The translations under genes and the position numbers were made by a program. Below, in pieces: positions 15,116 through 23,076 of a stretch of DNA of 31,554 bases. A model generated the notes under the pieces. It had not been told where the DNA came from. It ran no database searches and saw only the letters and a program-made list of their open reading frames with translations. Origin of the DNA: a virus. The stretch's first letter is position 1. Each line of letters starts with the position of its first letter. The stretch covers positions 1 to 31,554 of IMG/VR virus record IMGVR_UViG_3300047157_000054. The stretch is one strand, 5' to 3'.

Positions 15116-15267
15116 AAAAATATTTAAGTTTAATTAAGGAAAAAATAACAAGCTATATAATAACAAATTGGAATAGCGGAAACTATTATGGAAAAGGTAA
15201 AATTATATTTATTGGTATAGTTATCTTCTTTATGATTTGGAAAGCTATATATTCAATATTTAACTAA
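15112..15267 (+). CDS. Small single-helix membrane protein (51 aa)
   Basis: Starts in an ATGA overlap with the preceding gene. The N-terminal ~29 residues are basic and aromatic (KKYLSLIKEKITSYIITNWN), then one strongly hydrophobic helix (IIFIGIVIFFMIWKAI). No SPII lipobox is visible. It ends the membrane cassette; the tail-tube promoter follows. Confidence 0.58.
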   Translation: MKKYLSLIKEKITSYIITNWNSGNYYGKGKIIFIGIVIFFMIWKAIYSIFN

Positions 15268-15289
15268 AAATTAAAAAAATAATAATCAC

Positions 15290-15297
15290 TATATTTG
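15290..15297 (+). promoter_or_regulatory. -7 promoter box TATATTTG before the tail tube gene
   Basis: TATATTTG 17 nt before the ATG at 15315, in a very AT-rich gap. The tail tube is made in high copy, so a dedicated promoter is sensible. Confidence 0.55.
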
Positions 15298-15314
15298 TAT
15301 AAAATTTATAACTA

Positions 15315-15725
15315 ATGGCTACGACAGGCGTATTTAACGGAACTAACTTAATCCTAAAAATTGAGAGCAATACTTTGGGACACACTACATCCTGCTCATT
15401 AACACTTAATGGAGATCTTCCAGAAGCGACTACTAAAGATAGTAGCGGCTTTCAAGAAGTAATCGCTGGAGTTATGAGTGGAGAAATCTCTTTTGATGGA
15501 TTAGTTGCTTATGATGATACTGCAAATGCTATTAATCTTGCTGATTACTTACTAGCTAGAACTCAATTAACTTGTGTATTCGGTACAGCTGTCACTGGCG
15601 ATGCTGTTTATACTGCTGAAGGGTTTTTATCTAGTGTTGAGATGAGTGCTGAGATGGAATCTCCAGTATCTTACAGCGGATCAATAACTTTGACAGGTTC
15701 TATCACTAAGAGCACAAATTCTTAA
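15315..15725 (+). CDS. Major tail (tube) protein
   Basis: 136 aa, the size of TP901-1-type major tail proteins. The sequence is beta-rich with GTNLILKIESNTLGHTTSCS, a loop TTKDSSGFQEVIAG, GEISFDGLVAY, and the closing MESPVSYSGSITLTGSI, the usual series for tube monomers. It assembles the hexameric stack through which DNA passes. It is followed after 16 nt by the tail assembly chaperone, as in other siphoviruses. Confidence 0.85.
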   Translation: MATTGVFNGTNLILKIESNTLGHTTSCSLTLNGDLPEATTKDSSGFQEVIAGVMSGEISFDGLVAYDDTANAINLADYLLARTQLTCVFGTAVTGDAVYTAEGFLSSVEMSAEMESPVSYSGSITLTGSITKSTNS

Positions 15726-15741
15726 TAAAAGATAAAACATA

Positions 15742-16125
15742 ATGGCAAACAAAAGGAGAGGGTATTACACCACTAAGCTAGGTGGGCGTGAAAGGACGCT
15801 ACATTTTAGCATGAATTTTTGGGCAAATTTTACCGAAATTATGAAAGTGCCACTGGATAAAATAGGAGATCTATTTTCTGGTGGCGTTTCTATTTCTGCT
15901 ATAAGAGCTTTAGTTTATTCAGCAATTTTAGCGAATGACCAGGAACAAGGTAATGAGATAGATTATAATCAATTTAAGGTAGGTGACTGGTTAGAGGATA
16001 TAGATCAGAATGAGCTAGAAAAAATGATAGGCGCTATGATGGAATCTCGTATTTTAGGAAATGATCTTAATATGGGAATTGATCGCCAAGAAAAAAAAGT
16101 AGCTAACAGCCAGGGAAAGCAGTAG
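15742..16125 (+). CDS. Tail assembly chaperone, short form (gpG analogue)
   Basis: 127 aa product of the zero frame. RRGYYTTKLGGRERTLHFSM and NFWANFTEIMKVPLDKIGDLF resemble the N-terminal part of siphovirus tail assembly chaperones that sit between tail tube and tape measure. It stops at TAG 16123-16125, immediately after a GGGAAAG slip site. The short form binds the tape measure and recruits tube protein; ratio to the long form is set by frameshift efficiency. Confidence 0.82.
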   Translation: MANKRRGYYTTKLGGRERTLHFSMNFWANFTEIMKVPLDKIGDLFSGGVSISAIRALVYSAILANDQEQGNEIDYNQFKVGDWLEDIDQNELEKMIGAMMESRILGNDLNMGIDRQEKKVANSQGKQ

Positions 16126-16454
16126 CCGATTCTCTAACTTGGGATGATTTACAGGATTATTATATAGGGCAAATCGGCATAGATCCAGATAAGTTTTGGA
16201 TATACACCTGGAAAGAAAATCAGCTTTTAGGAGAGTCGTATATGATAAAACAAAATTTGGAATGGGAAAGGATTCGCTACTTATCTACTATGATTCACAA
16301 TGTCAACTGTCAAAAAAAGCAGCAAATGATCAAACCAGAAAAATTATTTCCATTACCTCAAGATAAATTTAACAAAGCACAAAAACCAAAAGGAACAGAA
16401 AAAGATTATAATAATTTTAAAGATAAAGCTATAGAGCAAGGTGTTAAATTTTAA
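15742..16454 (+). CDS. Tail assembly chaperone, -1 frameshift product (gpGT analogue)
   Basis: A -1 shift at GGGAAAG (16113-16119) joins the first 126 residues to a frame open from 16107 to the stop at 16452-16454. The long form is about 237 aa. The added part starts AVADSLTWDDLQDYYIGQIG, continues DPDKFWIYTWKENQ, and has NLEWERIRYLST, the usual shape of the T domain of phage chaperones (WDD...YYxGxxG...FWxxTWxE). No good start codon lies near 16107; the ATG at 16242 is internal and misses this conserved segment, so frameshifting is the better explanation. The gene ends inside a terminator. Confidence 0.85.
16113..16119 (+). other. Programmed -1 ribosomal frameshift site GGGAAAG
   Basis: Read in the zero frame as G GGA AAG, the X XXY YYZ pattern, and identical to the lambda G-T slippery heptamer. 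The zero-frame stop comes 4 nt later (TAG 16123). Confidence 0.85.
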
Positions 16455-16467
16455 CGCCTTTTTTTTT
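16438..16467 (+). terminator. Rho-independent terminator overlapping the chaperone stop
   Basis: AAGGTGTT (16438-16445) pairs with AACGCCTT (16453-16460, one G-U), inner A/T pairs can extend it, and T16459-16467 follows. The stop codon TAA (16452-16454) lies in the hairpin. It limits read-through into the tape measure, which has its own promoter box. Confidence 0.8.
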
Positions 16468-16469
16468 AG

Positions 16470-16477
16470 TATTTTTG
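16470..16477 (+). promoter_or_regulatory. -7 promoter box TATTTTTG before the tape measure gene
   Basis: TATTTTTG ends 4 nt before the ATG at 16482, the same tight spacing as at 2679. It implies a leaderless tape measure message. No -33 TTG is evident. Confidence 0.48.
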
Positions 16478-16481
16478 TAGT

Positions 16482-18440
16482 ATGGCAGATCAAAAATTAA
16501 GAGTAGACATTATAGGGGATGCTAGTAAGCTAAACAGAGCTTTAAATACTGCATCTGGTAAATTAAAATCATTTGGCACTAGAGTTTCTGGAGTAGGAAA
16601 ACGCTTAGCAGTAGGACTTACTCTTCCTATAGGAATAGCTGGCGCTGCTGCAATTAAAATGGCTTCCGACTTTGAGGAATCTATGAATAAAGTAGATGTA
16701 GCTTTCGGATCTGCTTCAAGTGAGGTCAAGGATTTTGCTAAAACTACATTAGACCAGTTTGGAATAGCGCAAGGAACTGCTTTAGATATGGCTGCTTTAT
16801 TTGGCGATATGTCTACTTCTATGGGATTGTCTGTAGATAGTGCTGCTGATTTATCGACTTCTTTAGTGGGACTAGCTGGTGATTTAGCTTCTTTTAAAAA
16901 CATGAATATTAAAGAGGTTACTACTGCTTTAAATGGCGTTTTTACAGGTGAAACTGAATCTTTAAAGCGTTTAGGTATTGTAATGACTCAAGTGAATTTA
17001 GAGCAATTTGCTATGGAGCAAGGCATTACAAAAACTATAAAACAAATGTCTCAAGCTGAAAAAGTTCAACTCCGCTATAATTTTGTGATGTCAAAAACAG
17101 CAAATGCACAAGGAGATTTTGCTAGGACTTCTGGTGGAGCTGCAAATCAAATGCGAATATTTCAAGAAACAACTAAAGAATTGGGCGCTCTTTTTGGAGC
17201 TGTTATTCTGCCAGCTTTTACAAGTTTAGTTAAAAAAGCAAATGCTGTACTTAAAAAATTTAGAGATTTAGATAATGGTACAAAAAAAACTATAATAATT
17301 ATTGGAGGGATTGCTGCTGCTATAGCGCCAACTCTAATAGTTATAGGTGCAATGTCATCTGGAATAGGCGCATTAGCATCTGGACTAGCTATAGCTACGC
17401 CTATATTAATAAAAGTCGCTAGCGCATTTAAAACGCTTACTGTAGCTATGCTAGCAAATCCAGTGGGCATTATAGCCAGCGCTGTCGCTTTACTTACTGC
17501 AGGCATGATAGAACTTTTACATAGGATAAATCCAGCAGTATCAAGAATCCAAACCTTTTTTAATGTAATAAAATCTCTAGGAGATCCTGTAAAATTTGCA
17601 GCATTACAAGCTGAAAGTTTAGCTATTTCTCTTAAAGAAAAAAGCGATTCTGCAGCTGCTGCATCCAAAGCTCAAGAGGAATTAAAAAAGACACTTGAGA
17701 AAGCTGTAACGCCTACAAAAAAATTAAAAACAGAAACTGACAACTTAGCTAATTCATTAAAAAAAGTAAGATCTATAGCTAGTGGAGGTGATACAGGAGA
17801 AGCTGGCTTAACTAGCGCTGATGGAGTTAAACCCATTACAATAGATTTTGAAATAAATGCACCTAATATTGATGAAATAAATAGCGGCTTAAAAAATACT
17901 TTACAACGCCTACAACAAACTACAAACCAAGTAGCTGAAGAGATTGAGTTTGATTTTGCTAACATGGCTATTGGAATATCTGATGCTTTGGGCAATGCTC
18001 TTGTAACTGGTGAAAATGTATTTGCAGCTATTGGAAGTGTTATTTTAAATACTATTGGAACTTTATTGCAGCAAATGGGTACAGCAGCAGTTTTAGCTTC
18101 TAAATTATCATTAACTTTTGCAGTACCTATAGTCGGTGCGGCTGCTGGTTTAGCTGCTATAGGATTAGGCGCTGCCATGAAAGCATTCGCAGGTCAAATT
18201 CAAAACGTCAAAAAATTCGCTAATGGTGGTATAGTTTCAGCTCCTACTCTTGGACTTATGGGTGAATATACAGGCGCTAGATCTAATCCAGAAGTAATAG
18301 CGCCACTAGATAAGCTAAAGGGAATGCTAGGACAGCAAGGAGGTCAAAACATAAACGTAGGTGGCGAATTTAGAATACAAGGACAGGATTTAGTAGTAGC
18401 TTTACAGCGAGCTGAAAAAAATCGTAGTAGATTGTTATAA
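16482..18440 (+). CDS. Tape measure protein
   Basis: 652 aa. The N-terminal part is the TP901-type tape measure core: GDASKLNRALNTASGKLKSF, then MASDFEESMNKVDVAFG and SLVGLAGDLASFKNM with GVFTGETESLKRLGIVM. Hydrophobic helices lie near 265-350 (TIIIIGGIAAAIAPTLIVIG; NPVGIIASAVALLTAGMI) and 525-575 (SKLSLTFAVPIVGAAAGLAA). The C-terminus has the FANGGIVSAPTLGLMGE motif seen in many tape measures. At about 1.5 angstrom per residue the tail would be near 100 nm. The stop overlaps the next ATG (TAATG). Confidence 0.92.
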   Translation: MADQKLRVDIIGDASKLNRALNTASGKLKSFGTRVSGVGKRLAVGLTLPIGIAGAAAIKMASDFEESMNKVDVAFGSASSEVKDFAKTTLDQFGIAQGTALDMAALFGDMSTSMGLSVDSAADLSTSLVGLAGDLASFKNMNIKEVTTALNGVFTGETESLKRLGIVMTQVNLEQFAMEQGITKTIKQMSQAEKVQLRYNFVMSKTANAQGDFARTSGGAANQMRIFQETTKELGALFGAVILPAFTSLVKKANAVLKKFRDLDNGTKKTIIIIGGIAAAIAPTLIVIGAMSSGIGALASGLAIATPILIKVASAFKTLTVAMLANPVGIIASAVALLTAGMIELLHRINPAVSRIQTFFNVIKSLGDPVKFAALQAESLAISLKEKSDSAAAASKAQEELKKTLEKAVTPTKKLKTETDNLANSLKKVRSIASGGDTGEAGLTSADGVKPITIDFEINAPNIDEINSGLKNTLQRLQQTTNQVAEEIEFDFANMAIGISDALGNALVTGENVFAAIGSVILNTIGTLLQQMGTAAVLASKLSLTFAVPIVGAAAGLAAIGLGAAMKAFAGQIQNVKKFANGGIVSAPTLGLMGEYTGARSNPEVIAPLDKLKGMLGQQGGQNINVGGEFRIQGQDLVVALQRAEKNRSRLL

Positions 18441-20605
18441 TGGCATACAATTTAAAATATGAGCTTTTTTTCTCTGATGTAGAGGAAAATAAATTTAAAA
18501 TAGAAATACTTCAAAAAGATTTTATACTAGATCCTTTTAATACAGGCGTACAGCCAACTCAAATAATTGGTACTGGTAATCCTGTACAAATAAAATGGGA
18601 TGCAGATGATGATATTTATTCTCCTATAATTGGCTCTAGATGTATTTTAAATTTCTTTGTTACAGATACAACAATTTATGATGATTTTTATAAATCTGGA
18701 GAGCGAGAGTACAAAGTAAAAATATTAGAATATACTAGCTTTGGAAGTGACTTAGAAACTGAAGAGTTACCTTATAATTTAATTGATCAGAATTGGGATG
18801 GCAAACTCGGATCAGAGGTATTTTTTAATCCTATATGGGAGGGTTTTATAGTAAATGATGGCTATAAAGAAGCAGTAGTATCTGCGCCTTATGAAATACA
18901 GTTGGAAGCTATAGATGGACTCGGAACTCTTGAATCTTTTGACGTTCCTTTCCCTAGTGATAATGCAAGTGCAAAAGAGAAAATGTTTTTTTATTTAAAA
19001 GAAATTTTAAAACTAACTGGTCACGAATTTCAAATTTATATAGCTAATGATATTAGAAAAAATGGAGCTACTGCAAATGATACTATATTTCACGATATAG
19101 AAGTTGATAGATATATTTTCTCAAATAAGAATTTGATTTTAATGGATGCTAAGCAAGCATTAAAGCATATACTTCTAATGACAAACAGCAGAATATTTCA
19201 ATCATTTGCTAAATGGTATGTAGTGAATAACTCAAGTTTAATAGACAATAGGATTGTCCAGGGAACTGTAGCGCCTAGCGCAGTAGACGTTATTAATGAG
19301 CCAGCAGCGCCAGTAGCTACTCCTGTATATGGATCTCCAGATGTTTCTATTGATGGAGTTGCTCAAATGTATCATAATACAGGGACAAGCTATAGATTAA
19401 TAGCTGTAGAAGATGGAGGTACTGAAGTTATTAAATGGACTTGGAATTTACCTGGTGGCGGTACTGTAGTGCAAAATGATCCTACAAATCAATTTTTTGG
19501 CGAGTACTCTCTAGGTTTAGTCAGCTCAAGTCAAGATGGAGACAGCTATACAGTTACAGGCGAAGATGCTAATGGTCAAACAGATACATCTGCTGCTTTT
19601 GTTTTAAACATAGACACTTATAATTATGTTACAACTCCTCCATCAGTAGTCGACACTGGAGAAAGTAGCTCAGATAGTGATCTGAATGTCCCAAGTGTTT
19701 TGCAGGATGTATCTTATGATTTACGAATTAATGCAGATTCAAACTTTAATGTTACAAACGCTATTGTATCGCCAGCAAATGGGACTCTAGCATATGGAGC
19801 TGGAGAAGTAGGAGATGCTTTTACAATGAATTTTAATGTGTTTTCTAATGTAGGAGAGTTTACATCGGCTAGTCAATTAACAGGAGTATCTGTAACTGGA
19901 GGATTTAGTGTATCTCACGCTTTAAGTGGTGACGTAATAATAGTAACTGTAACTGGATCTAGACCTATAGGATCTACTACAGAGCTTTTAGTTTTAACAG
20001 GAGCTGCAGATGTTCAACAATTTACTCACAGTTTTAGCGTTACTGATAGCGCTACAAATGCAAGCATATCTCCATCTAGTTTTTCAGCCGCTGGAGGCGA
20101 TGGGCAAACATATACTAAAACTTTTGATATTACCGCCAGCTCTGGCTATAAATGGCAAAGCGCTGGTAATGTTACAGTCATTTCTAATAGCGTTATTTAC
20201 GACAGTTTAACAGTTTCTAAAGTTTCAGATTCTGTTTTAAGAGTAACTATAGCAGGTACTATAGGAGTTTCAGATAAGAGCGCTACAATAACAGTTACTG
20301 GACAGCCAGTAGGCGCAGCTCCAGCTACTTCTATTTCATTAAGTCCATCGCCTACATATGAGATTGCTCAAAACTCTGGTTATTTTGACGTTTCAGTTAC
20401 TGCTGATGGAAATTATAGGATAGAGCCAGATAGATCCTGGCTATCATTTAATCCTAGCTCTGGAGTTCCTGGAACTCAAACTGTAAGGGTTAAATTTAAA
20501 GCTAATAACAAAGCTAATACCAGGTCAAATAGTATTAACTTTTTCCCCAGTGGCAGTAATTCGGTATTATTATCAGCTGCGGTACAACAAGACGGAATAG
20601 CATAA
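18440..20605 (+). CDS. Distal tail / baseplate protein with Ig-like and BACON domains (721 aa)
   Basis: Position right after the tape measure and the N-terminal ~275 residues (LKYELFFSDVEENKFKIEIL; PYEIQLEAIDGLGTLESF; FYLKEILKLTGHEFQIYIAN) indicate a distal tail or hub protein of the kind seen in Bacteroidetes siphoviruses. From about residue 285 it becomes a string of Ser/Thr/Gly-rich beta modules (Ig-like). Residues ~629-721 look like a BACON domain: DRSWLSFNPSSGVPGTQTVR with W667, then KANTRSNSINF and a terminal QQDG. BACON domains are proposed to bind glycans or mucin. A role in adhesion at the tail tip is inferred. Confidence 0.78.
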   Translation: MAYNLKYELFFSDVEENKFKIEILQKDFILDPFNTGVQPTQIIGTGNPVQIKWDADDDIYSPIIGSRCILNFFVTDTTIYDDFYKSGEREYKVKILEYTSFGSDLETEELPYNLIDQNWDGKLGSEVFFNPIWEGFIVNDGYKEAVVSAPYEIQLEAIDGLGTLESFDVPFPSDNASAKEKMFFYLKEILKLTGHEFQIYIANDIRKNGATANDTIFHDIEVDRYIFSNKNLILMDAKQALKHILLMTNSRIFQSFAKWYVVNNSSLIDNRIVQGTVAPSAVDVINEPAAPVATPVYGSPDVSIDGVAQMYHNTGTSYRLIAVEDGGTEVIKWTWNLPGGGTVVQNDPTNQFFGEYSLGLVSSSQDGDSYTVTGEDANGQTDTSAAFVLNIDTYNYVTTPPSVVDTGESSSDSDLNVPSVLQDVSYDLRINADSNFNVTNAIVSPANGTLAYGAGEVGDAFTMNFNVFSNVGEFTSASQLTGVSVTGGFSVSHALSGDVIIVTVTGSRPIGSTTELLVLTGAADVQQFTHSFSVTDSATNASISPSSFSAAGGDGQTYTKTFDITASSGYKWQSAGNVTVISNSVIYDSLTVSKVSDSVLRVTIAGTIGVSDKSATITVTGQPVGAAPATSISLSPSPTYEIAQNSGYFDVSVTADGNYRIEPDRSWLSFNPSSGVPGTQTVRVKFKANNKANTRSNSINFFPSGSNSVLLSAAVQQDGIA

Positions 20606-21849
20606 TGGGACAAATTAGAACATATCAGTTAGATTTTTTAAATAAAGGAGAGGAAAAAATTAATTATAAAGTTTTTGATTCTGATGGGACATATGTAGAA
20701 ACAAAAGATGAGAATGTTTTATTTACCTCTCCAGATGATTTAGTGCCATTAAATAGATCACTGACTAAGCTATATGAGAAACCAATGCTTGAAACTAGGT
20801 TTGTTACTGAATTAGCTGAGTTAAATTTTATAAATCAAAATAGTCAGTTTCTTTATGGAACTGATGAGTGGACTATAGGATCTGATGTTACTAATATGGA
20901 TGTTATTGGAGTAGTAGAATCTAATGATTTTACTGTTAAGGCATTGTCTGGTAATAAATATTTTAAAGTACAAGGGGGGATAGTTACTGCGCCATTAATT
21001 AAATCAGACATAACTGCAAATACTGTTAGACAGGGAGTCCCTATAGAAATAGGACTATCATATCATATAGCTCCAGGATCAGCAACTAGCGCCAGTTATA
21101 GATATCCAATATTTGCTATAATAGATACTTCTGGAAACGGATCGCCAGATTATATGTATGATTTTGAGGAAAAAAAATGGATTACTTATGCTAATGACGC
21201 TTCATCAAACCCAGGCAGACAATTTGGTATAAAAAATACAGTTATAAATAAATGGGTGGGTTTCTCTAAAATCATAGAACCTTTTGAATATGATACTAAT
21301 GATAATGACGTTAATATTTCTGTAGGTATTTTAGGCGCATCTGGTTTAGGTTACACTGCTGGAGATATGACTTATTTTGATAATTTCACAATAGCAGAAA
21401 AAATAGAATTAAACTTTAACAAGGTTACAAATGTTAGAAGTAGATTTTCTTATGATGGCGGTTTTACTGGTAAATATGAAACTAAAAATATAATGTCAAA
21501 TGAATTGAAATCAGATGAAAATTTTGTAGGTCAAATACAAGGCGATTATAAAAGACCTAGAGATAGTTCTAATAAAACATTAGAAGCTATTATTACCCAG
21601 GAAATTATTAATGACTCAAGAGATTATTTGACTAAATATGAGGGTACATTTAGAAATATAAATACTAAAAATATTGGTTTACATAATAAAATATGGATTG
21701 ACTTTGGAATAGATACCCTGCAAGAGCCAGTAAGCGCCTACATAGATTCAATGACTTTTAGCGTCAAAGATGCAGAGGTGAGGGTTAATTTACATATACC
21801 GAACCAGGATGATGACGTAGCTAGTACTTATAAATCAATAGCCGAATAG
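20605..21849 (+). CDS. Minor tail protein, second distal tail component (414 aa)
   Basis: No single family motif recognised. The protein starts MGQIRTYQLDFLNKGEEKIN, has beta-rich, carbohydrate-module-like stretches (residues ~85-270, including GLSYHIAPGSATSASYRYPI), and a C-terminal part (SDENFVGQIQGDYKRPRDSS; IWIDFGIDTLQEPVSAYIDS) that looks like a structural tail domain. It is coupled to the preceding gene by TAATG and is the last late tail gene before a terminator. It probably forms part of the tail tip. Confidence 0.68.
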   Translation: MGQIRTYQLDFLNKGEEKINYKVFDSDGTYVETKDENVLFTSPDDLVPLNRSLTKLYEKPMLETRFVTELAELNFINQNSQFLYGTDEWTIGSDVTNMDVIGVVESNDFTVKALSGNKYFKVQGGIVTAPLIKSDITANTVRQGVPIEIGLSYHIAPGSATSASYRYPIFAIIDTSGNGSPDYMYDFEEKKWITYANDASSNPGRQFGIKNTVINKWVGFSKIIEPFEYDTNDNDVNISVGILGASGLGYTAGDMTYFDNFTIAEKIELNFNKVTNVRSRFSYDGGFTGKYETKNIMSNELKSDENFVGQIQGDYKRPRDSSNKTLEAIITQEIINDSRDYLTKYEGTFRNINTKNIGLHNKIWIDFGIDTLQEPVSAYIDSMTFSVKDAEVRVNLHIPNQDDDVASTYKSIAE

Positions 21850-21874
21850 CATAAAGATTCCCTTTTGTTTGCTG

Positions 21875-21914
21875 ATCCCCAGGATGGTTTTTACTTGAAT
21901 GGGGATTTTTTTTT
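21875..21914 (+). terminator. Terminator at the end of the tail operon
   Basis: ATCCCCA (21875-21881) pairs with TGGGGAT (21900-21906), the loop is 18 nt, and a run of T follows to 21914. It separates late tail genes from the early block. Confidence 0.8.
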
Positions 21915-21946
21915 AAAATATTTTAAAGATTTATTAGGAAATTACA

Positions 21947-21954
21947 AATATTTG
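21947..21954 (+). promoter_or_regulatory. Possible early promoter box (AATATTTG)
   Basis: AATATTTG differs from TAnnTTTG in the first two positions but is followed by C and a ~45-nt A-rich leader to the ATG at 21999, typical of Bacteroidetes early leaders. It is the only candidate for the start of the 22.0-28.8 kb block that I can see. Confidence 0.3.
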
Positions 21955-21998
21955 CGTACTTTTACATCAACAAACAACTAAAACAAAACTTAGAAATT

Positions 21999-22286
21999 AT
22001 GACAAATTACGATTTTTTAATACAGCCAGAAACATTAATATTTAAAGCTGAATCAGTAGACAACTGGTTTGCTGTTAGATCTGAAATTAATAATAAAGAT
22101 TTAAACGAAATAGCTACAGAGGTAGCTATGAGCTGGACAGAGGATTACAGAGATTCTGATCAAGGTTTCGGATCATCTGATGGGACTTATATGTTAAAAG
22201 AGTTTTTAGATAATGCCATTTCATTTAGTAAAACAAAATTTAAAACTGATTTTATTAATAACAGATTATCTATAATAAATAAATAA
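21999..22286 (+). CDS. Early protein of unknown function (95 aa)
   Basis: First gene of the early block, with the longest 5' leader in the genome (about 45 nt). Acidic, no membrane segment; motifs of note are ESVDNWFAVRSEINNK and VAMSWTEDYRDSDQGFGSSD. I do not recognise a family. A GNRA-loop hairpin with a T-rich tail follows directly, so the gene may be expressed more strongly than what comes after. Early takeover functions are a guess from position. Confidence 0.65.
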   Translation: MTNYDFLIQPETLIFKAESVDNWFAVRSEINNKDLNEIATEVAMSWTEDYRDSDQGFGSSDGTYMLKEFLDNAISFSKTKFKTDFINNRLSIINK

Positions 22287-22292
22287 TTAACC

Positions 22293-22314
22293 AGGGGAGG
22301 CAACTCCCCTTTTA
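22293..22314 (+). terminator. Hairpin with GCAA tetraloop (terminator or attenuator)
   Basis: AGGGGAG (22293-22299) pairs perfectly with CTCCCCT (22304-22310) around GCAA, followed by TTTTATTTTTAT. It could terminate partially and let some transcription reach the next genes, since no promoter box is visible between it and 22324. Confidence 0.65.
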
Positions 22315-22323
22315 TTTTTATAT

Positions 22324-22515
22324 ATGAATAACTTAGAATTAGAATTTATAAACGAGATAAAACGCCTAGGACTTAGGAGAGTAGATGTAGCTGATCATTT
22401 AGGTATTTCCTATGATACGCTTAAAAGAAAACTTCAAGATCCTGGGCGCTTTACTTATGCAGAGCTTATAAAGCTCAAAGAATTAAAATTAAACTTAAAC
22501 AATCTAGAATTATGA
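22324..22515 (+). CDS. Small HTH protein (63 aa), Cro/XRE-like
   Basis: LRRVDVADHLGISYDTLKRKL (residues ~17-37) has the spacing of a helix-turn-helix (ADHLGIS as the turn). The C-terminus is Leu-rich and may dimerise. It is the only transcription-regulator-like protein in the genome and could act at the palindrome near 4711 or in the early region; that link is speculation. It overlaps the next gene by 4 nt (ATGA). Confidence 0.7.
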   Translation: MNNLELEFINEIKRLGLRRVDVADHLGISYDTLKRKLQDPGRFTYAELIKLKELKLNLNNLEL

Positions 22516-23072
22516 AAAAAGAAAAATCAGTATTTGAGGTTTTATCAGCTGTAAATGTTAGCGATAAAGTCGAGAAAAAAGGTAATCTATCATATCTATC
22601 CTGGGCGTGGGCATGGGGAGAGGTTAAAAAGCGCTATCCTAGTGCTAAATATTGGTATTATAAAGATAAAAAAACAAAATTACCATTAGCTTTTAATAAT
22701 GCTTTTGGAGGTTTTTGCTATACAAGAGTTACCATAGATGGAGATACTTTGCCAATGTGGTTACCTATTTTAGATAACAGAAATCAAACTGTAACAAAAC
22801 CAAACGCTTTCCAGGTTAACTCTACTTTAATGAGATGTTTAACTAAAAATCTGGCTATGCATGGACTTGGACATTATATTTATGCTGGAGAGGATTTACC
22901 AGCTTCAGCTGACATACAAGAGCTATCTAAAACCGATGAAAAACCCTGGCTTAAAAAATCAGAGTTAGAAGCTACTTTAAAAGGTACTAAAAAACAGGCG
23001 GAAACTGTACTCTCTGCCTATAATATGAAAAATGAGTACAAACAACAAATAATAAATAAATTTAAAATCTAA
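22512..23072 (+). CDS. Single-strand annealing protein, DUF1071/Sak3-like
   Basis: 186 aa. NLSYLSWAWAWGEVKKRYP (residues ~25-43) and VNSTLMRCLTKNLAMHGLG with YIYAGEDLP are the hallmark motifs of the DUF1071 family, assigned to phage single-strand annealing proteins (Sak3). It would coat and anneal DNA ends during recombination-dependent replication. The C-terminal ~45 residues are a basic helical tail. Neighbours are an SSB-like protein and an exonuclease, the expected partners. Confidence 0.82.
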   Translation: MKKEKSVFEVLSAVNVSDKVEKKGNLSYLSWAWAWGEVKKRYPSAKYWYYKDKKTKLPLAFNNAFGGFCYTRVTIDGDTLPMWLPILDNRNQTVTKPNAFQVNSTLMRCLTKNLAMHGLGHYIYAGEDLPASADIQELSKTDEKPWLKKSELEATLKGTKKQAETVLSAYNMKNEYKQQIINKFKI

Positions 23073-23076
23073 AATT

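Noticed and set aside
16242-16454. Separate 70-aa gene starting at 16242
   Set aside because: The conserved T-like segment begins upstream of this ATG in the same frame, and a GGGAAAG slip site joins it to the preceding gene. It is the 3' part of a frameshift product.
16490-18178. Minus-strand frames of 137-168 codons opposite the tape measure gene
   Set aside because: They are antisense shadows of Ala/Ile-rich coding DNA, without promoter or family resemblance.
20010-20210. 66-codon alternative + frame inside the distal tail gene
   Set aside because: It lies fully within a well-supported reading frame and has no ribosome or promoter signal.
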